From JBBQVS01 sp038211295 (lineage in GTDB: Bacteria > Chloroflexota > Ktedonobacteria > Ktedonobacterales > Ktedonobacteraceae): 53,018 nt of DNA. The stretch lies in contig JBBQVS010000018.1 of assembly GCA_038211295.1 (NCBI GenBank), positions 1 to 53,018 on the forward strand. Direction: 5' to 3'. Positions 43,827-52,522 of this stretch are shown in pieces. A program made the position numbers and the translations under genes. A model generated the notes under the pieces. It saw nothing but the letters and a program-made list of their open reading frames with translations. It did no database searches and had not been told where the DNA came from. Within the stretch, counting starts at the first letter, position 1; the number at the start of each line of letters is the position of its first letter.

Positions 43827-44663
43827 CTATCTGTACCTATTGATCGCGTTTCGCAGTTCTTGTGTCGCGTTTCTTGCCGAGCGTGCGAAATCTTCGTCTT
43901 GCGAGGCGGAAATAATACTGCGCGAAGCATTGACTATCATCCCCCAGCCGCGACTATCTTTTCCCACTGCAACCGTCGCCGCGAGATCACCGCCCTGCGC
44001 TCCGATACCCGGAATGAGAAGCGGCATATCGCCCACAAGAGCGCGTACCTGCTTCAATTCAGATGGATAGGTTGCCCCAACAACAATGGCACAATTGCCA
44101 TTAGTGTTCCAGCTACTCGCAATAGTACGCGCGATAACGTGATATAGTGGCTCCCGTGCCTCGCCAACAAGCAGGTTTTGCAGTTCGCCACTACCAGCGT
44201 TCGATGTTTTCACTAATACAATGATACCTTTTTCCTTCCGTGCGAGAAAAGGCGCGAGTGCCTCTTTGCCCAGATACGGATGTACGGTTATCGCATCAGC
44301 ACCGATTGTATCAAAAGCCGATACAACATAGCCCTGATTGGTGTTCCCGATGTCGCCGCGCTTGGCATCAAGAATCACAGGTATAGTGGGGTACGTTTGT
44401 TTGATATATTGAACGGTCTTCAGTAACGCGCGTCCCCCTCCTTCGCCGAGAGCTTCATAAAAGGCCGAGTTGGGTTTATAGGCGCACACAAGGTCGTGTG
44501 TCGCGTCAATGATGGCATGATTGAAGAGAAAAAGCGCATCTTCTACTGAACGTCCGTCGCGTACAATTGCTGGCAGCTTGGTGTATTCGGGATCGAGGCC
44601 CACGCAAACACAGGTATTGGCCTGCCAACGTTGCTCTAGCAAAGATAAAAATGTGCTACTCAT
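43827..44663 (-). CDS. pyrF: orotidine 5'-phosphate decarboxylase, long (group 2) type
   Basis: Makes UMP from OMP. 278 residues from the ATG at 44663 (AAGGAGG 7 bases upstream). VGLDPEYTKLP near 22 and the catalytic VILDAKRGDIGNTNQGY near 100 define the mycobacterial/myxobacterial-type long form. KTSNAGSGELQ and IPGIGAQGGD complete the phosphate site. The start overlaps the end of pyrE by 8 bases. Confidence 0.95.
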   Translation of the reverse strand: MSSTFLSLLEQRWQANTCVCVGLDPEYTKLPAIVRDGRSVEDALFLFNHAIIDATHDLVCAYKPNSAFYEALGEGGGRALLKTVQYIKQTYPTIPVILDAKRGDIGNTNQGYVVSAFDTIGADAITVHPYLGKEALAPFLARKEKGIIVLVKTSNAGSGELQNLLVGEAREPLYHVIARTIASSWNTNGNCAIVVGATYPSELKQVRALVGDMPLLIPGIGAQGGDLAATVAVGKDSRGWGMIVNASRSIISASQDEDFARSARNATQELRNAINRYR

Positions 44664-45306
44664 GCAATGCCTCCTTCTGCCTTGTAAGGAAGATACGCCC
44701 CTTGCCAACGGTGGTATTGATTGATACACCTTGCTGACAGAAGGGACACGTCTCTTCGCTATACGTTTCCAGGTCGAGCGTTATCAGTGTGGCGATAGGC
44801 ACATCCCCCACAGCTTGCGCTTGCACATTCCCGCGATTACACAACGCACTCACACCAACAACATTACCCTTATGCTTGCGTATCAGCTCAACCACACGTC
44901 GCACGGAGCCGCCGGTAGTCAGAATATCCTCAACAACCAGAACGTTTTTCCCAGTGATATAGGCGTCATACCCACGCGTGAAGGTAAAATTTTGGTCTGA
45001 ACCACTCTCTTTTTCAGCGTACACCGCCAGCGTTTCGCCCATTGTTCGCCTGCTATTCAGGGCGTGCGTTGTCCATTGTGAAAGCACGATACCGCCGAGC
45101 ACTGGCCCTACGACAACATCTATAGCATCAGCCTCATATGCTTGTGCCATCTGGCGACAAAGCTCCGCGATAACGCCCGTGTGTAGATAGAGCGCATCCT
45201 TGTTGATATACACCGAACTATGCCGACCTGAATTGTACACAAAGTGACTATTCGTAATAATCGCTTTAGCATCTATAAACTGTTGCATGATTGCTGGATT
45301 GTTCAT
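44656..45306 (-). CDS. pyrE: orotate phosphoribosyltransferase
   Basis: Adds phosphoribose to orotate. 216 residues. The PRPP-binding motif is VLVVEDILTTGGSV near 121-134; GRHSSVYINKDALY near 27-40 and VVGPVLGGIVLSQW near 64-77 are substrate-site texts. The C-terminal tail EETCPFCQQGVSINTTVGKG, with a CxxC, is a tail found in many PyrE-like PRTases. Start overlaps pyrC by 4 bases, end overlaps pyrF by 8. Confidence 0.93.
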   Translation of the reverse strand: MNNPAIMQQFIDAKAIITNSHFVYNSGRHSSVYINKDALYLHTGVIAELCRQMAQAYEADAIDVVVGPVLGGIVLSQWTTHALNSRRTMGETLAVYAEKESGSDQNFTFTRGYDAYITGKNVLVVEDILTTGGSVRRVVELIRKHKGNVVGVSALCNRGNVQAQAVGDVPIATLITLDLETYSEETCPFCQQGVSINTTVGKGRIFLTRQKEALHE

Positions 45307-46658
45307 GTTTTATGCTTCCTCTCGACGCGTCTGCCCTGTGGCACATCGAGTATTTTCCTGTTCTGATAGACGAGCATTCCACGCAAAAATGTCGCGATAG
45401 GTCTGCCGACAAACTTCATCCCCTCGTAGGCTGACCACTGGTTTTTCGTGAATAGATCGGCCTTCTGCACCGTCCAGGTTTGCGCGGTATCGACAACGAC
45501 AATATCAGCATCTTTTCCAACGATGAGGCCGCCCTTTTGTGGGAAGTCAAAGATACGCCCGATATTCTGTGAAGTCACCTGCGCGATACGCACCAGTCCC
45601 TCTTCCAGCGTCGCTTGCCCAAAGTGCTGTATCCAACCGCTAATCAGGATAGGCAATGCCTCCTGAAGTCCGGGAATACCTGACGCGACATCCCACACGC
45701 TCTCCTGCTGCTTCTCCACAAGCGTGTGAGGCGCGTGATCGGTAACAACGGTATCGATTGCTCCCGCACGCAAGAGTTGCCACAAGTGTTCTTGCGTTTC
45801 ACGACTTCGTACAGAAGGCGAGACGTTAATCATATTACCATGCTGCGCGTAATCGTCGGTATTGAACGCGAGATGAAACGTAAGGACTTCGCCATACACG
45901 TCAACGCCAAGACTTCTGCCAAACGCGATGGCCGCGAACTCTTCTGGCGTCGATTGGTGCAGCAGGTATAGCTTGACGCCGAAGTGCTTTGCAAGCGCGA
46001 TCATTTCCAGTACAGAGGCCAAGACAACGGTATGGTTTCGCGCCTCACTCCACGCGGCAGGATCGTGTCGACCCAGCACGTTACGGTACTGATGCGTAAA
46101 GTAATCGACCAATTCCTGGTTTTCCGCGTGGATTAACGCCATGATGCCGCGTTTCCCCAGTGTCTCAAAAATGCTCGCGATATCGCTAATGCGCCCAATC
46201 GTTGTTGGCGTAGTCGCATGGCCTGCCGCGAAGATTTTGACGCCCGTAATCAGACGGGTATCTATCTCTTGCAGTTCCGCGCTATCTTCGAGCGACGTAC
46301 CCATATTGATGGCGAAGTCGGTATAGGACTTCCGCTCATAGCGTTGTATCTGCTCACGCACACGTGCAACCGTTGTTGTGGGTGGCCTCGTGTTGGGCAT
46401 GTCGAAAACCGTTGTATACCCGCCAGCAAGCGCGGCACGTGAGCCGTGTGGAATGTCCTCTTTATGCTCCAACCCTGGCTCACGCAGGTGTCCATGTACT
46501 TCTAGCAATCCCGGTAGGAGGTATTTCCCACAAAAATCGTGCGTTGGGTCTTGTATGTACCCCTCTTCTATCCGCTCGATCTTGCCATCAGCAAGGTACA
46601 TTGTACCTTGCACTACTTTGTCGGGCAGCACAAGCGACCCAATCAACGTTGTTGCCAT
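45303..46658 (-). CDS. pyrC: dihydroorotase, class I
   Basis: Cyclises carbamoyl aspartate to dihydroorotate with zinc. 451 residues from the ATG at 46658; a GTG one codon upstream, better spaced from AAAGGG, is possible. Zinc ligands: EVHGHLREPG near 53-62, the carboxylated Lys expected in TGVKIFAAGHA near 150, and His residues in ALIHAENQELV and LYLLHQST. The catalytic Asp is in VTDHAPHT near 305. The amidohydrolase core is complete. 24 bases after carB; 4-base overlap with pyrE. Confidence 0.93.
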   Translation of the reverse strand: MATTLIGSLVLPDKVVQGTMYLADGKIERIEEGYIQDPTHDFCGKYLLPGLLEVHGHLREPGLEHKEDIPHGSRAALAGGYTTVFDMPNTRPPTTTVARVREQIQRYERKSYTDFAINMGTSLEDSAELQEIDTRLITGVKIFAAGHATTPTTIGRISDIASIFETLGKRGIMALIHAENQELVDYFTHQYRNVLGRHDPAAWSEARNHTVVLASVLEMIALAKHFGVKLYLLHQSTPEEFAAIAFGRSLGVDVYGEVLTFHLAFNTDDYAQHGNMINVSPSVRSRETQEHLWQLLRAGAIDTVVTDHAPHTLVEKQQESVWDVASGIPGLQEALPILISGWIQHFGQATLEEGLVRIAQVTSQNIGRIFDFPQKGGLIVGKDADIVVVDTAQTWTVQKADLFTKNQWSAYEGMKFVGRPIATFLRGMLVYQNRKILDVPQGRRVERKHKT

Positions 46659-46685
46659 CACTGCAAATTCCCTTTGCTCTAACTG

Positions 46686-49600
46686 CTATACGTATTCATT
46701 CCATGATTTTATTGGAATGGTCGCAAGGTTCTTCTCCACAATCGCCTTCACGAAGAGACGCGCTTGCTTGATCTTCGTGAAGAGTTGAATATTATGATCG
46801 ACGGCATAGCGGCGCATTGCGTAATCATCATCAAGCTCTTTTTTGATATAGCTATCGACAATATTGATTGCGAGATCGATTTTATTGTTGCGGAAGTGCG
46901 TCAGCACGTTCGGCGAACGCTCCTCATGAATTTTATACAGCATAGTCGCTTCAATAGCGTTTTCCCGCAAGAACTCGCACGTCTTCTCTGTCGCGTACAG
47001 TGGTATCTTCAAGGCATACAGTTGTTTCGCGCTCTCTAGAAAGTCCAGCTTTTTTTCCTTACCCCCAAGGCTGATAAACACGCCCTTTGAGGGAACAGAA
47101 CCACCCGTCGCGATGATGGCCTTCAGGTACGCCTCCTCCACATCGTCACCGAAACAGGCTACCTCACCCGTCGAGGCCATTTCCACGCCGAGCGCGGGGT
47201 CAGCTCCCGATAAACGCGAGAACGAGAATTGCGGAGCTTTGACCGCGACAAAGTTTGGCGGCAGAAGCGGAAGCGCGGGAATGTTTTCCTCAAACAATGC
47301 GTCTACGAACAGCGTCATGAAGTTGACGCCAATCACTTTTGAGATGAAGGGAAAGGTGCGCGATGCTCGCAGGTTCGCTTCGATAACGTAAACCTGATTG
47401 TCACGCGCTAGAAATTGCACGTTGAAGGGGCCAGTGATGGCGAGTGCTTCAGCAATAGCATGGCCCACATGCTCGACCTTCGCGCGTGTTTCCGCGTTGA
47501 TGTTTTGTGGCGGCAATACAATCGTCGCGTCGCCAGAGTGTACACCCGCGTTTTCGATATGCTCGGAGACAACAAAGGCTTTGATTTTACCATGCTGCGC
47601 CACCGCGTCAAGCTCGATCTCTTTGAACTTCTCGAAGAATTTAGAGACGGTAACGGGATGCTCCGGCGAAACTGCCGCCGCCTCTTTTGTGTAGCGAACC
47701 AGCTCGGCTCTAGTGTAGCAGATGTTCATTGCGCTACCAGAAAGCACATACGAGGGACGCACAAGCACAGGGTAGCCGACGCGCTCGGCGAACGTTGTCA
47801 GTTCTTCAAGATTGACAAAGCTGTTCCACTCTGGTTGACGAATATGCAACGTGTCGAGCAAATTGGAAAACTTGTTGCGGTCTTCCGCGCGGTCAATATT
47901 GGCGGCCTCGGTTCCCAGTAGTGGAATGCCATAGCTATGCAGAGCCTTGGCGCGGTTATTTGGCGTCTGGCCTCCAACCGAGACGATGACGCCATAAGGT
48001 GACTCGAATTCGCAGATGTCGGTGATACGCTCGAATGTCAGTTCCTCAAAGTAGAGGCGATCTGACGTGTCATAGTCCGTCGAAACCGTTTCGGGGTTGC
48101 AGTTGATAACAATTGAGCGTTTGTTGTGGCGTTTGAGAGCCTCAACGGTGCTAACACTCGTCCAATCAAACTCTACCGACGAGCCGATGCGATAGGGGCC
48201 GGAGCCAAGAATGACGACTCCTGCATTCTGTATCGGCTCGACATCGTGATGGTGTCCATTGTAGGTCATGTAGAGATAGTTTGTGTTCGAGGGAAATTCA
48301 GCAGCAAGCGTGTCAATCTGAAACACGCTGGGTGTGACGCCAAGCTCTTTGCGCTGCTTGCGTATCTCTAAACCTGTTTTGCCCGTTAAAACGCCAATAC
48401 GCTTATCGGACATGCCCATCTGCTTGAGTTCCCACAAGCGGGGGGCAGAGAGGTCTTGACTTGCTTGTAGCATATATTCAGCATCAACAATGCGTTTGAT
48501 TTTCTGAAGAAACCAGGGGTCAATGCCGGTGATGTTGTGTATTTTTTCAATTGAGATACCTGAACGGAGAGCCATTGCCAGCGCGAACATCCGTTTTGGC
48601 GTGGGCGTATACAAGTATTTCGTGATAGCGTCATGTACGGTCTCGCTACTGCCAAAGACTTTTTCAGAGGTAGCACCCTCAAAGTCCAGGTCAAGCATCC
48701 GAATGGCCTTCTGGTACGCTTCCTCGAATGTGCGTCCAATGCCCATGACCTCGCCAACCGACTTCATGCCCGTGCCAATCGTCTCATCGACACCTTTGAA
48801 CTTGTCTAAATCCCAGCGTGGTATCTTCACAACCAGATAATCTAAGCTTGGCTCAAAACACGCCTGAGTGACACCAGTCACCTCGTTGGTTAGCTCGGTC
48901 AGGCCGTAGCCCAACGCCAGTTTCGCGGCAACATACGCAAGTGGGTAGCCCGTTGCCTTGCTCGCAAGAGCCGAGCTACGGGAGAGACGGGCATTGACCT
49001 CGATCACATAATAGGCCGAAGTCTTCGGATTGAGCGCGAACTGCACGTTACATTCGCCCACAATGCCCAGGCTTCTGACGATCTTAATTGACGCGGTTCG
49101 TAGTTCGTGGTATTCCGCGTTCGTGAGCGTCTGGCTTGGTGCGAGCACAACCGACTCACCCGTGTGAATGCCAAGCGGATCCATGTTTTCCATGTTGCAG
49201 ACGGTAATACAATTGTCGTACTGGTCGCGCACAACTTCGTATTCGACCTCTTTGAAGTGATGCAGATACTGCTCAATCAGCACCTGTGATGAGAATGCGA
49301 GCGAACCGTTTACAATGTGTTCCAGTTCTTCGACATGTCGCGCGATGCCTGAACCCTGCCCACCCAGGGCGAAGCCAGCACGCACCATCACGGGAAACCC
49401 GATCTCTTTTGCGATGGTGAGCGCGTCCGCGAGCGTCTCCGCGCTTCTACTCTGTGGCGTTGGAATGGTGATGCGGGCCAGATGTTCCGCGAACTCCTGA
49501 CGGTCTTCCGTGAGGATAATCGCGGATACAGGCGTTCCTAGTACCTCTACATTGTATTTTTCCAGCACGCCGCTTTCGCATAGCTCGATGCCACAATTGA

Positions 49601-49877
49601 GTGCGGTCTGCCCGCCGAATGCGAGTAGAATACCATCTGGTCGCTCCTTCGCGATAATCCTCTCGACAAAGAACGCCGTAATGGGCAAAAAGTAGACCTC
49701 ATCTGCAAGAGCTTTTGATGTTTGAATCGTCGCGATATTTGGATTGACAAGCACAGCGGCAATACCTTCCTCGCGCAACGCCTTGAGTGCCTGCGAGCCA
49801 GAGTAATCGAACTCGCCGGCCTGCCCAATCTTGAGTGCGCCCGCCCCCAATACCAGCACTTTCCGTAATGTTTTCAC
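46686..49877 (-). CDS. carB: carbamoyl-phosphate synthase large subunit
   Basis: Makes carbamoyl phosphate from bicarbonate, ammonia and two ATP. 1063 residues, full length. The two homologous ATP-grasp halves are visible: first half VLGAGALKIGQAGEFDYSGSQALKAL near the start, second half ILGSGPYRIGSSVEFDWTSVSTVEAL near 555. GFALGGQGSGIA and RPSYVLSGSAMNICY mark the ATP sites. The MGS-like allosteric domain (about 935-1063) includes KGVFISLGGKEKKLDF. The start codon is GTG, 2 bases after the carA stop, with AAGGAAA inside carA, so translation is coupled. It serves both pyrimidine and arginine synthesis unless a second copy exists. Confidence 0.97.
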   Translation of the reverse strand: MKTLRKVLVLGAGALKIGQAGEFDYSGSQALKALREEGIAAVLVNPNIATIQTSKALADEVYFLPITAFFVERIIAKERPDGILLAFGGQTALNCGIELCESGVLEKYNVEVLGTPVSAIILTEDRQEFAEHLARITIPTPQSRSAETLADALTIAKEIGFPVMVRAGFALGGQGSGIARHVEELEHIVNGSLAFSSQVLIEQYLHHFKEVEYEVVRDQYDNCITVCNMENMDPLGIHTGESVVLAPSQTLTNAEYHELRTASIKIVRSLGIVGECNVQFALNPKTSAYYVIEVNARLSRSSALASKATGYPLAYVAAKLALGYGLTELTNEVTGVTQACFEPSLDYLVVKIPRWDLDKFKGVDETIGTGMKSVGEVMGIGRTFEEAYQKAIRMLDLDFEGATSEKVFGSSETVHDAITKYLYTPTPKRMFALAMALRSGISIEKIHNITGIDPWFLQKIKRIVDAEYMLQASQDLSAPRLWELKQMGMSDKRIGVLTGKTGLEIRKQRKELGVTPSVFQIDTLAAEFPSNTNYLYMTYNGHHHDVEPIQNAGVVILGSGPYRIGSSVEFDWTSVSTVEALKRHNKRSIVINCNPETVSTDYDTSDRLYFEELTFERITDICEFESPYGVIVSVGGQTPNNRAKALHSYGIPLLGTEAANIDRAEDRNKFSNLLDTLHIRQPEWNSFVNLEELTTFAERVGYPVLVRPSYVLSGSAMNICYTRAELVRYTKEAAAVSPEHPVTVSKFFEKFKEIELDAVAQHGKIKAFVVSEHIENAGVHSGDATIVLPPQNINAETRAKVEHVGHAIAEALAITGPFNVQFLARDNQVYVIEANLRASRTFPFISKVIGVNFMTLFVDALFEENIPALPLLPPNFVAVKAPQFSFSRLSGADPALGVEMASTGEVACFGDDVEEAYLKAIIATGGSVPSKGVFISLGGKEKKLDFLESAKQLYALKIPLYATEKTCEFLRENAIEATMLYKIHEERSPNVLTHFRNNKIDLAINIVDSYIKKELDDDYAMRRYAVDHNIQLFTKIKQARLFVKAIVEKNLATIPIKSWNEYV

Positions 49878-49879
49878 GT

Positions 49880-51004
49880 CTATTTTCCTTGTACCCGTTC
49901 CAGAAAGTAGTCAAAAATCCAATCGGTGTCCTCTGGCCCCGGCGTTGCTTCTGGGTGAAATTGCACCGAAAAGAAGGGAAGGTCGTTGTGCCGCATTCCC
50001 TCGTTACTGCCATCGTTCGCGTTTGTGAACCAGGGGGTGAATGCCTCTGGTAGCGTGCCGACGGCGAAACCGTGATTTTGCGTTGTGATGTAGCAGCGTT
50101 TAGAGTTCTGCAACAAGCACGGTTGATTCTGACTGCGATGCCCGAATTTGAGTTTGTAGGTGTCTCCACCCGCCGCGAGTGCCAGGAGTTGATGCCCCAG
50201 ACAGATACCAAGCGTGGGGATTTTTCGCTCTAACGCGGTGCGAATGGTCTGAATGGTTTTTTGCGCCATCTTGGGATTGCCCGGCCCATTCGAGATGAGC
50301 AGCGCGTCAAAGTCAAAGCCGCGTGTTGATGAGAAGAGGTCGAAGTCCCAGGGAACAGTGATAACGCGCACATTTCGTGTTCGTAACGCCTGCACAATAT
50401 TGTGTTTCGCGCCACAGTCGAGCAGCACAACGGTCATCGTCCCGCTTCCGTCCACAGACACGCGCGGATTTGAGACGCTGGCAATCAAGTTGTCCGTGTT
50501 AGGGTCATGAAAAGGAATGTCGGTATCGAAAACGATTTTGCCAAGCATCGCGCCGTGTGTACGAATGTGCTTTGTCAGAAAGCGTGTGTCTTTGATTTCG
50601 AGCGCGGGTACTCTTTGCCCCTGCAACCATGCTCCCAGATTCATGATGCTCTGAAAGTGTGATGGCTCGTCGGTATAGTTCGACACAATCAGGCCGGAGA
50701 CCTGCACTCTGTCGCTTTCCCAGACGGAACGGTCAGGCACGCCATAGTTGCCAATAAGTGGGTAAGTCATGTTAAGTATCTGGCCCGCGAACGAGGCGTC
50801 GGTCAGAGCTTCGGGATAACCCACCATGCCAGTGCTGAACACGACTTCACCAGCCATCGCGCCATCGTACCCGAACGAGACACCTTCCATAATTGTGCCA
50901 TCCGTGAGGACAAGCTTACCAAGACGGCGTACATCTCTTTGCGTAACAACATAAGGGGGACGCTCTTCTGTAAGCAGGTTGTTTTGTATCATAATGTTTG
51001 ACAT
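49880..51004 (-). CDS. carA: carbamoyl-phosphate synthase small subunit (glutaminase)
   Basis: Supplies ammonia from glutamine to CarB. 374 residues. The CPSase small-chain domain (about 28-165) includes GVSFGYDGAMAGEVVFSTGMVGYPEALTDASFAGQIL. The amidotransferase domain has the nucleophile Cys in LGICLGHQLLALAAGG near 265 and FHPEATPGPEDTDWIF with the His and Glu near 350. ATG at 51004 with AGAGGAAG 5 bases upstream; 23 bases after pyrB. Confidence 0.96.
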   Translation of the reverse strand: MSNIMIQNNLLTEERPPYVVTQRDVRRLGKLVLTDGTIMEGVSFGYDGAMAGEVVFSTGMVGYPEALTDASFAGQILNMTYPLIGNYGVPDRSVWESDRVQVSGLIVSNYTDEPSHFQSIMNLGAWLQGQRVPALEIKDTRFLTKHIRTHGAMLGKIVFDTDIPFHDPNTDNLIASVSNPRVSVDGSGTMTVVLLDCGAKHNIVQALRTRNVRVITVPWDFDLFSSTRGFDFDALLISNGPGNPKMAQKTIQTIRTALERKIPTLGICLGHQLLALAAGGDTYKLKFGHRSQNQPCLLQNSKRCYITTQNHGFAVGTLPEAFTPWFTNANDGSNEGMRHNDLPFFSVQFHPEATPGPEDTDWIFDYFLERVQGK

Positions 51005-51027
51005 TTTCTTCCTCTCAACTATCGTAT

Positions 51028-52020
51028 CTATGCTCGTCCAAGCACCAACGTAAGTAAAGCCATGCGGGTATAGAGGCCGTTTCTGATTTGCGAACGTAGA
51101 TACACGGCCCGTGGATCACGGTCAACCGCAGGGTCGATAGTTCCCACGCGCGGCAAAGGATCGAGCAAAACCATGTCGTTGCTGGCGTACTGACTGAGGA
51201 GTTGTGGCGTGACCACAAAGCTTTCTTGAGCAACACCAGTGTATTCTTCAACTGTGGCAAAGCGTTCTTTCTGGACACGCGTCCAGTACCAGAAATTGCA
51301 GTCGCGTGGTATCTCGCGCTCATCGGTAATCTCGATAATACTGATACCACGTGTGCTGAGATGCTGAAATTCCGCCCTTGTGAGCTGCAAGCGACGCGGC
51401 GAGAGCAGGTACACGGTATTACTGGGGAAAAGTGATAAGCCTCTAATGAGCGAATGGATGGTGCGACTATTGAGCAGATCACCAACAAGCAACCCTTTGA
51501 GGTTGTCGAGTCGTCCAAATCGCTCATACAACGTATACAGGTCAAGCACTGTTTGTGTCGGATGCTCGTTATTGCCATCGCCCGCATTGATAATCGGCAC
51601 AAATTCTGCCGCATCAGCCGCCCGTTGTGCTGTCCCCGCGATTTTGTGACGCAACACAATCGCGTTTGAATACGCCTCAAAGACGCGGATGGTGTCCTCA
51701 AATGTCTCGCCCTTATAGACGGAGGTTACGGTTTCGGGACTCTGAATGTCGAGAGTTTGCCCTCCCAGCCGCTTGACTGCCGCCGCGAACGAGCTAAACG
51801 TCCTGCTCGAAGGCTCGTAAAAGAGCAGAGCAACCAGCATTCCCGCGAGTAATGTCGATGACTCGCTATTGATAGCAATACGCTTCATGTCCTGTGTTAG
51901 CACAAAGATTTTGTGCAGGTCAGCCTGCGTAAACTGGTCGAGCGATACAATGTCTTTTCCGGCGAAATCGCCGTCTATCGGTAGAAGGGGAGTATTCCTA
52001 TTGGTTATATTGTTGCTCAT
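51028..52020 (-). CDS. pyrB: aspartate carbamoyltransferase catalytic subunit
   Basis: Joins carbamoyl phosphate and aspartate. 330 residues from the ATG at 52020 (AGGAGAG 7 bases upstream). The carbamoyl phosphate loop is FYEPSSRTFSSFAAAVKRLGG near 68-88, closer to the form in multifunctional CAD-type enzymes than to the common bacterial ASTRT version. HPTQTVLDLYTL near 148 and DPLPRVGTIDPAVDRDPRAVYLRSQIRNG near 290 are ATCase signatures. No pyrI regulatory subunit follows, so transcription control through the leader may matter more than allostery. First structural gene of the UMP operon. Confidence 0.95.
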   Translation of the reverse strand: MSNNITNRNTPLLPIDGDFAGKDIVSLDQFTQADLHKIFVLTQDMKRIAINSESSTLLAGMLVALLFYEPSSRTFSSFAAAVKRLGGQTLDIQSPETVTSVYKGETFEDTIRVFEAYSNAIVLRHKIAGTAQRAADAAEFVPIINAGDGNNEHPTQTVLDLYTLYERFGRLDNLKGLLVGDLLNSRTIHSLIRGLSLFPSNTVYLLSPRRLQLTRAEFQHLSTRGISIIEITDEREIPRDCNFWYWTRVQKERFATVEEYTGVAQESFVVTPQLLSQYASNDMVLLDPLPRVGTIDPAVDRDPRAVYLRSQIRNGLYTRMALLTLVLGRA

Positions 52021-52051
52021 ACACTCTCTCCTGATAAAAAACGGAAAGGTC

Positions 52052-52084
52052 AAAAAAAACCTCACCCCTGAAAATGGGATGAGG
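52052..52084 (-). terminator. attenuator terminator in the pyr leader
   Basis: In the minus-strand RNA CCTCATCCC pairs with GGGGTGAGG (one wobble), 7-base loop, followed directly by eight U. It lies between the promoter and pyrB, so it must be read through to express the operon. Confidence 0.85.
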
Positions 52085-52211
52085 AAGAAAAAACATTTTC
52101 TTCGAGTTCTTCTAAAGAAAGGCCACCCGACTCATCTATATAGTGAGCGATAAAGCAATATCTTCTCTGTGATGCTGTTTGTACGGTTATAAGCCAGATG
52201 TTTGAAGCCAT
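52062..52211 (-). CDS. pyr operon leader peptide (PyrL-like), 49 residues
   Basis: An ATG at 52211, with AAAAAGG about 12 bases upstream, opens 49 codons ending in a TGA at 52064-52062. The product begins MASNIWLITVQTASQ and ends ENVFSSSSHFQG; no family, and its sequence probably does not matter. The important point is position: the frame runs through the 5' arm and loop of the attenuator and stops inside the 3' arm. A U-run (AUGUUUUUUCUUCC) lies just before the hairpin. The E. coli pyrBI leader peptide has the same arrangement: at low UTP the polymerase pauses in the U-rich tract, the ribosome catches up and blocks the terminator. That mechanism here is inference. Confidence 0.6.
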   Translation of the reverse strand: MASNIWLITVQTASQRRYCFIAHYIDESGGLSLEELEENVFSSSSHFQG

Positions 52212-52270
52212 GTCGATAGCGTGCCTTTTTACGGGTAAGTTTTGTTGGGAAACTGTTTCAAATTGCTAGA

Positions 52271-52300
52271 ATTATACCCGCTTTAACAGACTGTTGTCAA
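52271..52300 (-). promoter_or_regulatory. promoter of the pyr operon
   Basis: Minus strand TTGACA (52295-52300), an 18-base spacer and TATAAT (52271-52276). Transcription would start near 52264, giving a leader of about 245 bases before pyrB. Confidence 0.85.
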
Positions 52301-52329
52301 GGGAAGTTTTATCAGAACGTGAGTATAGC

Positions 52330-52380
52330 GGGTCAAAGGGAGTATGGAGAGGCTTGCCCTCGCCATACTCCCTTTGACCC
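52330..52380. repeat. long CTTGC-loop palindrome upstream of the pyr promoter
   Basis: 18-base perfect arms (52330-52347 with 52363-52380), then an inner gagg / cctc stem with the loop CTTGC. The tip GG-CTTGC-CC is shared with the elements at 28323-28407 and 33759-33790. It could end transcription from the recombinase side. Confidence 0.7.
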
Positions 52381-52522
52381 GTCACACCTTCTCTTGTCAC
52401 ATATGTATAACGTGTACTTTTTTGGCCTTGTCGTATCGTCTTACATGGCTTGCATCCTTACTTCACACCGTCTCTTCTCTCATTCTGACAGCAAAGGTGA
52501 CAGCAGAAGCAAGGATACACCA

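Noticed and set aside
52150..52175. CACAGAGAAGAU in the pyr leader as a PyrR-binding loop
   Set aside because: It only loosely resembles the PyrR consensus (UCC-N-G-N-GAGG) and lacks the surrounding stem; no pyrR gene is in the operon.
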